The notes under the pieces were generated by a model. The model had not been told where the DNA came from. It was given only the letters and a program-made list of their open reading frames with translations, and did no database searches. From Hybos culiciformis (taxonomy: Eukaryota; Arthropoda; Insecta; Diptera; Hybotidae), in the NCBI GenBank assembly GCA_964007475.1, contig OZ023273.1:103538485-103602484 (forward strand): 64,000 nucleotides of DNA. Reading direction: 5' to 3'. The translations under genes and the position numbers were made by a program. Shown here piece after piece: positions 49,401-59,017 of the stretch. Each line of letters opens with the position of its first letter. The stretch's first letter is position 1.

Positions 49401-52400
49401 AAACAGACGAAGGAAGCTACGTAAACCTTGAACGTTGGGCCGTTTCGATGGTGTTTATTTTTCAACAGAAAAGGACCACAAAGATCGACGCCTGTTGTAT
49501 TAAACGGCTTACTTGGTTTGGTTCTTTCTTTGGGCAAATTTCCCATCATTTGCTGTGATAGTTTTGGTTTTATTTTACAGCAAGTAACGCAGTTCCTTAC
49601 AAGTTGCTTAGCTAGGACCTTTGCCTTGATAGGCCAGAATTTTTGTCGTATCAGGGACATCAACAGCTGAGGACCAGCGTGGAAACCTTTCAAATGTTCA
49701 GAATGAAAAATTAAGTCTGTTAGTGGGTGTTTGTACGGAAGTAATAGTTGATGTTTTACATCGTAATCGTAGTCCGAATTACACAATCTACCACCAACTC
49801 TTAACATATTTTCTTTATCTATGAATGGGTTAAGACCTTTTATTTTGCTATTAGACTGAATTTCTTTGCATGAGGTCAATTGTCTTAGTTCTTGGCTAAA
49901 TTCGGATATTTGAACAACCTTTATCAACGTCAATAGTGCGGAGTCTAGCTCAGTCACAGTTAACCCATCTGTTTTTCTGTCAAGATTGTTGCTAACATTT
50001 TTGTAAAATCGAATGCATAATGCTGTAACTCGAATGAGTTTGTCTAGGGAGCTAAATTTCGTGAATAATTCAAAATCAATTGATTTAGTGACAAAAGATA
50101 AATTTTCAACTGGTTTTAATTCTAAGAATTCTTGGTCATAAGTGGGCAATTGATTGTTTTGATAGTAATTTTCTATAGGTTCGTTAGAATTCAACCAACT
50201 GGGTCCATTCCACCAAACGGAAAGATTTTTAAGAGTTGTGGGAAATATCCCTCTGGATATGACGTCTGCGACATTATCAGCAGTACGCACATGTTTCCAC
50301 TCATAATTATTCGTAAGTTCTTGTATTTCGTTGACGCGATTTGCAACGAAGGTTTTTAATTTGTGGGGTGCTATCAGTAGCCACTGAAGAGTAATAGTTG
50401 AATCAGACCATAAGATTATTTTATCGTAATTTAAGTTCAAGGATTTTACTACTGTGGTTGTAAGTCGAGAAAGAAGTAATGCGGCGCATAACTCTAGCCG
50501 TGGAAGAGACACAATTTTAAGTGGCGCGACTCTAGTCTTACTGCAAACTAGGCTTACTTTAATGGCATTATTTTTATCGATACATTTTAAAAATATACAG
50601 GCCCCATAAGCTTGTTCAGACGAATCTGCAAACCCATGTAATTCAATACGACTTGTATTACGTGGCATAATGCAACGGTCTATGTGTATTTCTTTTACGC
50701 TAGGTAACTGATTACTAAACTCACTCCATTTGACAGCAATTTCAGGAGGAACAGCTTCGTCCCAATCACACTGACTTTTCCAAATTGACTGAATAAGAAT
50801 TTTTGCGGTAATTGTAATTGGTGACAACAATCCTAAAGGGTCATATATCTTAGCAATAGCCGACAAAATGGATCGTTTGGTAGGTGAGTTTTGGATTTTA
50901 ATTGGTTGTATATCGAAATAAAAAAGATCTTGTGCGGGTTTCCATAAAAGACCTAGGGTTTTTATGGACTCATGTGAACTAAATTCATCCTTTTGTAAAC
51001 TTTCTCTATCTTTTAATGGTATATTGGTTAACAAATCTTCCTCGTTTGAGCACCATTTATGCAAATGAAAGCCACCGGAAGCCAAAAGTTGGATAAGTTG
51101 GGTTTGAATGCTTATAGCTTCTTTAACGGAAGCTGCCCCAGTTAGGATATCGTCAACATAAAAATCTTGTCGAGCTACTTTGGAAACATTGGGAAATTTG
51201 TCCTGTTCATCTATGGTCAATTGTTTTAAGACTCGCGTTGCTAAATACGGTGCCGATGCCGTGCCATACGTTACAGTTTGTAGTTCGTATGTTTCAATTG
51301 AATCGCTTTGATTAAAACGCCAAACAATGCGCTGAAATTTGTGTTGATCTTGATCAACATTTATTTGACGATACATTTTTGAAATGTCCGCGGTCATTAC
51401 CACAGGGTGTTTACGAAATCGCAAAATTATATTCAAAAGGTTTTGTTGAACTGTTGGCCCTATTAGCATAACGTCATTTAATGATAAATTCGAAGATGAT
51501 TTTGCAGATGCGTCGAACACAACTCTCAATTTTGTCGTGGAACTTGTTGGTTTTAATACACCATGATGTGGCATATAAAAATTGGGATCATTATTTTCAA
51601 TGGGTTCGATAATCTTTTTCATATGATTTAAAGAAATATATTCGTTTATAAATTGAACATATTGGTCTTTCAAGATTTGGTCAGAATGTAGACGTTTTTC
51701 CAAACTCAGAAATCTATTTATGGCTTGGGTCTTAGAATTCCCTAATTCTTTGATTTCATTGGTTAATGGCATAGATACAATGTATCTTCCAGTTGTATCT
51801 CTTCGGTGGGATTTGGTAAAATACTCTTCACAATAATTTTCGGATTTGGTTAAAAACTGTTGGTCTGAAAATGATTCCATTTCCCAAAATTTGAGAAGAG
51901 CAGTATTTAATTCTGAATTTTCATCATTAGGATCGGATAGATTAACAAAACTGGTATAATTATTTGATTGATAAGGTCCAACTATTAGATATCCGAAGAC
52001 AGATTCTTGTAAAATGGGTGAATTTGGTTTAAACTTAATTTGTTTAGATTTAATAATTTCAAAAAATATTTCATTGCCTATTAATAGATCAATTTTTCGT
52101 GAGACATTGAAATGAGGGTCAGCTAATTTGACTGTCGTTGGTATGGACCACCTTGAAATATCTAGGTCAGTATCTGGTACTGCATTAACAATGGTAGGTA
52201 CTACTGATAACTTTATGTTTTTCTTAAACCGATTAGAAAAGGATTTTATATTTGCATTAACCACATCAGACAACACTGTTTTTTGACCATTAAGACTAGT
52301 TATAGTAGACCTTTTTCCTGTTCTACTGTTGAAGCTAAAAGTTTGGGAAAAATCTTTTGAAATAAAATTAGCATCGCTGGCAGAATCTAATAAGGCTCTA

Positions 52401-55400
52401 CATTGGTGCCATATTCCAAGCTTGTCCTGTATTAGGACCATAGCTGTCGGAAACAAACTTTTAATTTGGGTAACCTGTTGAGATACTAAAGACGTTCCAT
52501 TGGCGTTATCTTGATTATTAGTTTCAGAAGTACTTGATTTTGGTATTTCTTCACGATGAAGAAGAGAATTGTGCTTTTTAGGACAATATTTACATGATCC
52601 CTTTGGGCAATCTCTACTACTGTGTTTGGAACTAAAGCAGTTAAAACACAGATTACGTTCTTTGATTTTTTTAAATCTTTCTTCAATTGGAAATTTTTTA
52701 AATTCTGAGCACAGATAAAACGGATGAAATGGCATACTACAAAACACACAAGTTGAACTTTTTGGATTGGTACTTGGATTGATATGTGTATTGGTACTTG
52801 GATTGGTATTTAGTTTGGTTGACTCTGAACTATTTGAAACAAGAGATGTGGATTGATTGAATTTTGTGTTGGAAGTTCTATTGCCTGTAGCATTGTTGAT
52901 TTTGACATTTGGTTTTCTTGAAGACTCAACAGCCTCCAGAACTCTGCATTTCTTTGATAGGAAGGCTTGAAGTTGGACCCATGTGGGCAATTCATTTGGC
53001 ATAAGTTCGGTTTCCCAATCTTTCTTTAAATTGGAATCGATCTTTTTTGTAATGGAATTGATAACAAACATTTCACTTAAGGGATCAAGCTTTTGGTTAA
53101 GTGATTCTAAAGACGAAATGTGGGAATTACATTGGTTCAACAATTTTCTTAGTTCAAAACTGTTATCTTTGGTAATGGCAGGTAAATTTAAAATACCATC
53201 GACATGTATTTCAATTAATTGGCGTTTATTGTCATAACGTTCCATCAAATCTTTCCAAGCTTTATTGTACCCTGCGTCAGACAAGGAAATATGACCAATT
53301 GTTTGCTTGGCCTCACCCTTTAGTTTGTCAAGAAGGTATGTGAACTTTATCACATCATTAATTTTTTGGTTCATATGGATTACCGCTGTAAACGTTTCTT
53401 TAAACGTTAACCATTCGGTAGGCTTTCCATCAAACACTGGAATGTTTACATCTGGTAATTTTATTAATTGGGTTTTCTGATTACCGAAATCAGAATTTGT
53501 GGTATCGATTTCACTTTTGGAATCAGGTGATAAGGCATATAGGTTACTTAACGTTTCTAGATAAATCGATTCAATCGTCTGAACAAGATTCTCAATGTCT
53601 TTAGACTCTTCGGTAGTCAATTTGTCTAAGATCTTCACATATTCTTCGTATAATTTGTTGGTAGACTGAATTCGCAATTTTATTTCGGATTGGGTAGGTG
53701 GACTATCAGTACTACTATTTCCGACAAAAGTTTCAATTACTTTAATCCTTGTGATTAAAGTTTTTAATTTAGTTGCTATGACAACATTCGGACCAAATTT
53801 TGGAGGCATTTTAAATATGTTTAAATCAACGAAAATAAAATTTAATTTGTTGAAAACTTAAGTTGAACTTAAGTGGAATGCTTCTTTTGGAATTTGACAA
53901 CCATACGTATATTTTTTTTTTTTTTTACAGAGAATTTGCTTTCTACTACTTTAAATGCTTTGCTTTTATTTTAATTTAATTTTGTTCTTGCTAATCCTAT
54001 AAAATAAAATATTAAATAATAACTATTAAACTACCTAATACAAATTGATAATTCCCAAATGGCGACTTTTCTGATATATACGCTTCCAAAATGGCGTCTT
54101 TATAATTGGTTGACTACTGCACTTAATGTTTCGATGAAAACCTTGATGAATTCTAACCTCATTCAAATGTGGAGAGTTGTTCAACTGGAATACTTGTTGT
54201 TAATTATTTTCAATGATAAATAATCGTTGCTTTTCAACGATGATGATCAATCACTATTAAATTTCAAACCACCTTGATGTTTTTCTTTTTTTTTTTTTTG
54301 ACTTTAAGTTGTCAATCTGGATTCTTTTGATCCGGTTCGAAGGACCAAAATGATGATCTGATTGATGAATTTTCGTCTCTTAAGGGTTCTTGATGGATGG
54401 ATGAACTTAAGTTTTGTATGATTGGTTGTTGAATGGACTGTATGAATATTGATGACTGAAATTAATTTTCTAATGAAAATAATTTTTTTTTTTATTTTTT
54501 TTCTTTTCCTTTATTCCTTCTGAACTCTCTGACACATTACATTTGAATCCCTTAAAACTAATAATTTATAAATTTTTACATTTCCAATCTAGGATTACGG
54601 TAATTCCGTATATATATTACGATCGTATGACGATCCAATTACGAACACGAATTTTTATTTATATTTTTATTTTAATAGTGTTAGTGTAAATAATTCTTAA
54701 GGAATTGATTTGGCGGAATTCCTGAAAATGAAATGGTGTACACAACAAAGTGGAACGTATATAACATTAAATGTTAATATGAGTTAAACTCCAATTTAGT
54801 GTTTTTGAAATATCAAAAGCATAAACACATGTGCTCTCCTTCAATAGGCAACTCCATTTATCTACGTCTTAATGTCACGAAAAACGGAAGCCTGCTACAA
54901 ACACATTTTCGAAACAACAAAAAAAGAAGTTTTTGATTTAAAAGGAGAATCAGTGATGTCAGACTACGAGAAAGCTATGAGAAATGCATTTCATGCTGTT
55001 TATCCCGACGTAGCTCAATACTCTTGCTGGTTTCATTTTTGCCAAGCTGCAAAAAAGAAAGCAAGTCAAATGCCACAGTTTGCGAATGCTATTAAAACGA
55101 ATAAATTGGTAAAAAATGCATATTACAAGCTTTTAGCACTTCCATTGCTTCCATCATCTGACATTATTTCATGCTACCACGCAATCAAGTCCACGGTTAC
55201 TGACGTTGAAGCCATAAAACCATTTCTCAATTATTTCGACAAACAATGGATTGTAAAGGTAATAAATACTCTATATGCTCCACGTACTTCTTTATGTTTT
55301 TTTCATACCAACCATTTTTTGAGATAGGAAGGACCAGAAAAAATTTCCGTCTACAAATTAAACACCAGAACAACTAGTGCTCTGGAAGCACAAAATGGTG

Positions 55401-56103
55401 TATTGGGAAAACGGCTTATGAAACACGGCAATTTCTTCAAATTTGTTAGCTACCTCCTGACATATGAGTACACTAAAACGAGAGATTTTCAGCTTTTAAT
55501 CGACAGTGGTGGATCTACTGCTCCACCGAAAAAAACACAAAATAAGGTATGACATAAGTGCTGGCGTCAGTGATTCACATAACTCGTATTACTACTGACA
55601 TCATTGCATTTTGATGTTTCACTTTAAAATATTCTAACATTATTTTTGTTAAAAAAATACTTGTAGATTCGTCAAAAATTATTTTTGAAGCTACTGATGC
55701 ATTAGAGAAAAAAGAAATAAGTGCTGTTACATTCTTAAATCGAATAGTGTATCCTCAAAACAACGTATGCTCCAATTTCGACGATTTTGCTCTTATTGAC
55801 AACATTCCTGACGAGGATGATTACAACGATTCAGATAAGGATGACGTTGCGGATAATCAAATAGAAAACGCAATCAAACTATTGCCTTGTTGTGTCTGTT
55901 ACGACGAATTAAGCCAAATCACTATGCATCCTTGTGGCCATTTAAAAATCTGTGCTGGTTGCTGGAAGAATATTCGTGAAGAACATGACAACAAAATGAA
56001 GAAGTTCATCGAACGCAATTTGGAGGAGGAATATCGACCTAAGCTCAAGTGTGCGTATTGCAATGCAATCGTCAGTACATTCATTGAACGAACGTACGCT
56101 TAA
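46498..56103 (+). CDS. MULE transposase with FLYWCH-like N-terminus and RING C-terminus, spliced
   Basis: Cuts and joins DNA for the foldback element. Exons: 46498-46910 (donor GTAAGT), 47073-47433 (donor GTACGT), 54848-55258, 55328-55546 and a last exon to TAA 56101-56103; about 600 residues. Exon 1 has a FLYWCH-like zinc-binding pattern (YTCSLKIC, then GHGHGS; about residues 30-100). The DDE core is visible as MMDATFKI (D234), MSDYEKAM (D297) and SALEAQNGVLG (E415), with a C/H-rich CWFHFC between. The C-terminus is a C3HC4-type RING (CCVC, CGHLKIC, CAYC). The second intron holds the whole BEL element; without it the intron would be about 199 bp. Odd: the obvious acceptor for the last exon (55665-55666) puts the RING out of frame; an AG at 55706-55707 keeps it in frame. 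So either that site is used or there is one lesion. Confidence 0.8.
47618..48094 (-). repeat. 3' LTR of the BEL element
   Basis: 477 bp; same sequence as 54351-54827. The bases just inside it (minus strand CAACGGGGCCGGCA, 48095-48108) are where the polypurine tract should be, but only a short G run is present. Confidence 0.95.
48590..53809 (-). CDS. BEL/Pao Gag-Pol polyprotein, intact, 1739 residues
   Basis: Makes the particle and copies and inserts the element. Domains in order: Gag region with DUF1759 (about 118-270), CCHC zinc knuckle (C388, C391, H396, C401), aspartic protease (DSAS at 475-478; DUF1758 type), reverse transcriptase (D808 in VMTADIS; YVDD at 884-887), RNase H (D1062, E1106, D1136), integrase with HHCC zinc finger (about 1369-1410) and DDE triad (D1442, D1508, E1562), and the DUF5641-type C-terminus. 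This domain order with YVDD, DUF1759 and DUF5641 is diagnostic of BEL/Pao. ATG at 53809-53807 in the context AAAATGCC; no stop or frame change, one frame for Gag and Pol as usual in this group. No envelope-like frame is seen. Confidence 0.97.
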   Translation of the reverse strand: MPPKFGPNVVIATKLKTLITRIKVIETFVGNSSTDSPPTQSEIKLRIQSTNKLYEEYVKILDKLTTEESKDIENLVQTIESIYLETLSNLYALSPDSKSEIDTTNSDFGNQKTQLIKLPDVNIPVFDGKPTEWLTFKETFTAVIHMNQKINDVIKFTYLLDKLKGEAKQTIGHISLSDAGYNKAWKDLMERYDNKRQLIEIHVDGILNLPAITKDNSFELRKLLNQCNSHISSLESLNQKLDPLSEMFVINSITKKIDSNLKKDWETELMPNELPTWVQLQAFLSKKCRVLEAVESSRKPNVKINNATGNRTSNTKFNQSTSLVSNSSESTKLNTNPSTNTHINPSTNPKSSTCVFCSMPFHPFYLCSEFKKFPIEERFKKIKERNLCFNCFSSKHSSRDCPKGSCKYCPKKHNSLLHREEIPKSSTSETNNQDNANGTSLVSQQVTQIKSLFPTAMVLIQDKLGIWHQCRALLDSASDANFISKDFSQTFSFNSRTGKRSTITSLNGQKTVLSDVVNANIKSFSNRFKKNIKLSVVPTIVNAVPDTDLDISRWSIPTTVKLADPHFNVSRKIDLLIGNEIFFEIIKSKQIKFKPNSPILQESVFGYLIVGPYQSNNYTSFVNLSDPNDENSELNTALLKFWEMESFSDQQFLTKSENYCEEYFTKSHRRDTTGRYIVSMPLTNEIKELGNSKTQAINRFLSLEKRLHSDQILKDQYVQFINEYISLNHMKKIIEPIENNDPNFYMPHHGVLKPTSSTTKLRVVFDASAKSSSNLSLNDVMLIGPTVQQNLLNIILRFRKHPVVMTADISKMYRQINVDQDQHKFQRIVWRFNQSDSIETYELQTVTYGTASAPYLATRVLKQLTIDEQDKFPNVSKVARQDFYVDDILTGAASVKEAISIQTQLIQLLASGGFHLHKWCSNEEDLLTNIPLKDRESLQKDEFSSHESIKTLGLLWKPAQDLFYFDIQPIKIQNSPTKRSILSAIAKIYDPLGLLSPITITAKILIQSIWKSQCDWDEAVPPEIAVKWSEFSNQLPSVKEIHIDRCIMPRNTSRIELHGFADSSEQAYGACIFLKCIDKNNAIKVSLVCSKTRVAPLKIVSLPRLELCAALLLSRLTTTVVKSLNLNYDKIILWSDSTITLQWLLIAPHKLKTFVANRVNEIQELTNNYEWKHVRTADNVADVISRGIFPTTLKNLSVWWNGPSWLNSNEPIENYYQNNQLPTYDQEFLELKPVENLSFVTKSIDFELFTKFSSLDKLIRVTALCIRFYKNVSNNLDRKTDGLTVTELDSALLTLIKVVQISEFSQELRQLTSCKEIQSNSKIKGLNPFIDKENMLRVGGRLCNSDYDYDVKHQLLLPYKHPLTDLIFHSEHLKGFHAGPQLLMSLIRQKFWPIKAKVLAKQLVRNCVTCCKIKPKLSQQMMGNLPKERTKPSKPFNTTGVDLCGPFLLKNKHHRNGPTFKVYVASFVCFVTKAVHLEIVSDLSAEAFLACLKRFLYRRGKCNTIWSDNATNFVGCNSELKKQKQFLSEKGIEQSIVNYCALNQISWRFIPPNAPNFGGLWESSVKSLKYHLKRVTKNMTLYYEELNTLIIQIEGIMNSRPISNMSADPSDPEPLTPGHFLTGGSIVAPPEKSYDNIPSNRLNNWKKLEQLIQSFWKRFSIEYIHTLQQRTKWKTSHPNIKVNDIVLISNDSSQPTNWLMGIITNTIMGNDEKCRVFEIKTQNGKFRRPISKICKLPIN
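54331..54347 (-). promoter_or_regulatory. Primer binding site of the BEL element, tRNA-Tyr type
   Basis: Three bases inside the 5' LTR the minus strand reads TGGTCCTTCGAACCGGA. It is complementary to the 3' end of animal tRNA-Tyr (CCTTCGA acceptor strand) as recalled, with one G-U-type difference. Other tRNAs were not compared exhaustively. Confidence 0.7.
54351..54827 (-). repeat. 5' LTR of the BEL element
   Basis: 477 bp, identical by eye to 47618-48094; should hold the element's promoter. Confidence 0.95.
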
Positions 56104-56319
56104 ATTTTTTCATTCTAAATCTTAAATTGTTATTTTTTATTATTATGTTATAACAATTGTGATTCTATTTACATTGTACAATTGTACAATAAATATATAT
56201 CGAAAAAAGTTGGTTTTGTTTCACTTAGGCTTAGATTAAAAACGAAATTCACTTAAGTTGAAGATCAATATATCTGTGATGTGCAATGGTATCATCTGTG
56301 TGCTCACCTCCAAGATTTT

Positions 56320-57284
56320 TTTTTACCGCGGTCTTATTTCATTATGCAAAACGAAATAAGGCCGCGATGATTTTTTCTTGCGGTCTTATTTCATTTTTCA
56401 AAATGAAATTAGCCCTCCGATTATTTTTTTTTTTCTCGCGGTCTTATTTCATTTTTCAAAACGAAATAAGGCCGCGATGATTTTTTCTTGCGGTCTTATT
56501 TCATTTTTCAAAATGAAATTAGCCCTCCGATTATTTTTTTTTTTCTCGCGGTCTTATTTCATTTTTCAAAACGAAATAAGGCCGCGATGATTTTTTCTTG
56601 CGGTCTTATTTCATTTTTCAAAATGAAATTAGCCCTCCGATTATTTTTTTTTTTCTCGCGGTCTTATTTCATTTTTCAAAACGAAATAAGGCCGCGAGGA
56701 ATTTTCTTGCGGTCTTATTTCATTTTTCAAAATGAAATTAGCCCTCCGATTATTTTTTTTTTTCTCGCGGTCTTATTTCATTTTTCAAAACGAAATAAGG
56801 CCGCGATGAATTTTTTTGCGGTCTTATTTCATTTTTCAAAATGAAATTAGCCCTCCGATTTTTTTTTTTTTTTGTCGCCGTCTTATTTCATTTTTCAAAA
56901 CGAAATAAGGCCGCGAGGAATTTTATGCGGTCTTATTTCATTTTTCAAAATGAAATTAGCCCTCCGATTAATTTTTTTTTTTGTCGCGGTCTTATTTCAT
57001 TTTTCAAAACGAAATAAGGCCGCGAGGAATTTTTTTGCGGTCTTATTTCATTTTTCAAAATGAAATTAGCCCTCCGATTTTTTTTTTTTTTTGTCGCGGT
57101 CTTATTTCATTTTTCAAAACGAAATAAGGCCGCGAGGAATTTTATGCGGTCTTATTTCATTTTTCAAAATGAAATAAGGCCGCGAAGATTTTTTCGCGGC
57201 CTTATTTCATTTTTCAAAATGAAATAAGACCGCAACAAAAAACCTATCGCGGCCTTATTTCCCGCGGCCTTATTTCACTGCGCC
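56320..57284. repeat. Right terminal array of the foldback MULE
   Basis: Eight or nine ~110-bp modules with the same palindromic units as the left array in inverse order, joined by GAAATTAGCCCTCCGATTA. Modules alternate between CGCGATGA and CGCGAGGA spacers, which shows internal amplification. About twice as long as the left array. Confidence 0.95.
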
Positions 57285-57356
57285 ATCTGAAATACATAGG
57301 TTCATTTTAATTATTTTGAAGTTAATTTAGGTACATTTAATGTTAATTATTGATCG

Positions 57357-57614
57357 GAATGTTTTTTAAGTTAATTTAATTTGAATTATTTGAATATTTA
57401 AAAATTATATCGTCTTATTGTATCTTGAAATCACCAAACAAAATCAAATTAGTATAATAAATTTCCTTCACTCATTATTGAGTGAGAATGTTTTTTAAGT
57501 TAATTTAATTTGAATTATTTGAATATTTAAAAATTATATCGTCTTATTGTATCTTGAAATCACCAAACAAAATCAAATTAGTATTATAAATTTCCTTCAC
57601 TCATTATTCATATT
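57357..57614. repeat. Tandem duplication, 129-bp period
   Basis: Two nearly identical copies from GAATGTTTTTTAAG to CCTTCACTCATTATT, inside the hAT remainder. Confidence 0.85.
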
Positions 57615-57642
57615 CTGATACATAATTCCCTTTCCTAATTTA

Positions 57643-58180
57643 AGGCCGGTATTCAACTGAAGATAAAGTACAAGATAAATTTTATCTTGAAAAGGAACAT
57701 TATTGAGTGAGATAAAAATTGACACTAAATATATTTTGATAAAAACTACCTAAACAATTTTATTTTTAATTTACTTACCTCCCAACTTTCATCCATTTTA
57801 TTTAATTAATTTTACTAATATTATTTTATTTTATTAAATTAAACAATTATTTTAATTTTAATATTTTTTACCAATTTCAGTTTGGAAATTATTTTAGTTT
57901 CTGATTTTTGTTTGTTTTCGTCAAACAACAAACGTCAAATTCTTTTTACACGACCTAATGTCAAATTTATCTTGAAAATAATGTTCAAAACATTCTTTGC
58001 AAGATAAATTTTTGAAATAAAATTTATTTGAGTGAAAATATTTTCATACAATTTTTACTCAGATAAATTTCCATTTATCTTCAGTTGGGTACCGATAAAT
58101 TAAATTCACTCAACTAAAATTTATCTGAGATAAAATTTTATATGAAAAAGTTGATTTTATCTCCAGTTGAATACCGGCCT
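57643..58180. mobile_element. PIF/Harbinger-like MITE (538 bp)
   Basis: Inverted ends AGGCCGGTATTCAACTG at both sides and TSD TTA (57640-57642, 58181-58183). The inside repeats AGATAAATTTTATCT-type palindromes. No gene. It sits in the right part of the 41596-58642 hAT element. Confidence 0.82.
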
Positions 58181-58650
58181 TTAGACGGTAAATTTAGTGT
58201 CTCTGATATTAAAGGGAATTTAATTTTTATCCCTTCACATTATTGAGAATGCATAATTTGAAATCATTATTTGCTTTATTGAAATTTAGTTTAACGCTTG
58301 CTATGAAATTTAGCTGTTAATAAAAATTCTATACAAAAAATAATGATTTCAAAAATTTTACTATGAGAAGAAATTTCAGTATTCAAAAGCGACATCTATA
58401 CCAAAATTCTCTTTGAATGGTAAATTTTTTGTAATCATAATAATGAATTAAAATTTTGCATTCTTTCTCAATATTAGGAAGCCTTTAGGAAAATATGTAC
58501 CTATTGTAAATCAAGCGTAATATAGGGGTAATTTCTATTGAATGCAGTATTTAAATTTTAACCTATGTTTTTATTTGTTAAATATTAAAATGTTTTCTAC
58601 GGAAGCACTCAATAAGTTCAATATATGAAGGATTCGTCCCTGATATATAC

Positions 58651-58787
58651 AGATAACTGTCTTGTCATAGTAAGTAGTAAAACATGTTTGAAAATTAGTT
58701 GGGACTTTAGTGATATACCTATTATCCGGTGTCTAAATTTTTTATGAATGATCACAAGATTATGTTAATTCTATTGTGAAAATAAGA
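58651..58787. repeat. Inverted duplication, split arm, piece 2
   Basis: Reverse complement of about 39731-39866; starts immediately after the right TSD of the hAT insertion. Confidence 0.9.
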
Positions 58788-59017
58788 TTGCACGAAAAAG
58801 CTGTGAATATTTACCAAAACGAAGTACAGATACTTAAATTAAGAGAAAAATTTTAACTTTAAAAATTATGACGCTTTACGGAAATTTATTAGATCAATCT
58901 GCAAAAATTAATTGACCAATTTATTGTCTCTCCCTCTTTGGTATTTTGTATTTGGCGTAACTACATTATTATGTTAAAAAAATTAAAAAAAAAAAAATTT
59001 CATAAAATTCTCAGTAT

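Larger units (their letters stand above)
47618..54827 (-). mobile_element. BEL/Pao LTR retrotransposon, complete (7210 bp)
   Basis: Two 477-bp LTRs that look identical base for base, 5-bp TSD CATGT (47613-47617, 54828-54832), tRNA primer site, and one uninterrupted polyprotein. Read on the minus strand, LTRs begin TGTTTATG and end CATCA. It lies antisense in intron 2 of the MULE transposase gene. Identical LTRs mean a very recent insertion; all parts needed for autonomy are visible, though activity is not shown. Confidence 0.97.
41711..57284. mobile_element. Foldback Mutator-like element (FB/NOF-like), 15.6 kb with nested BEL
   Basis: Left end GGGGGATGGAAATAAGGC, right end read inward GGCGCAGTGAAATAAGGC; perfect 9-bp TSD ATCTGAAAT (41702-41710, 57285-57293). 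Nine-base TSDs and a MULE transposase inside place it in the Mutator superfamily. Long inverted ends made of tandem units plus a MULE transposase recall the Drosophila foldback/NOF elements; calling it FB/NOF-like is inference. Inner order: left end array (to about 42240), minus-strand coiled-coil gene (42411-43632), duplicated and foldback DNA (44096-45723), divergent start region, plus-strand transposase gene (46498-56103) with a BEL/Pao insertion in its second intron, right end array (from about 56320). Without the BEL and its duplicated target it is about 8.4 kb. Confidence 0.9.
41596..58642. mobile_element. hAT-type element carrying nested insertions (17.0 kb in all)
   Basis: Inverted ends CAGGCACGAA / CAGGGACGAA (9 of 10) with a perfect 8-bp TSD ATATATAC (41588-41595, 58643-58650). 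The intact arm at 39731-40041 shows the site without the insertion. Removing the nested foldback MULE and the PIF/Harbinger-like MITE at 57643-58180 leaves about 0.9 kb with no transposase gene, so it is a non-autonomous hAT. Confidence 0.88.

Noticed and set aside
48796..53237. Small plus-strand frames within the BEL polyprotein
   Set aside because: Shadows of the 1739-residue minus-strand gene.
56286..57063. Regularly spaced palindromic repeats resembling a CRISPR array
   Set aside because: Spacers are themselves repeats, the host is a eukaryote, no cas genes; it is the terminal array of a foldback MULE.
39731..58787. Inverted duplication as the ends of a Polinton
   Set aside because: Ends do not start with the usual AG, no 6-bp TSD, and no Polinton gene lies between.
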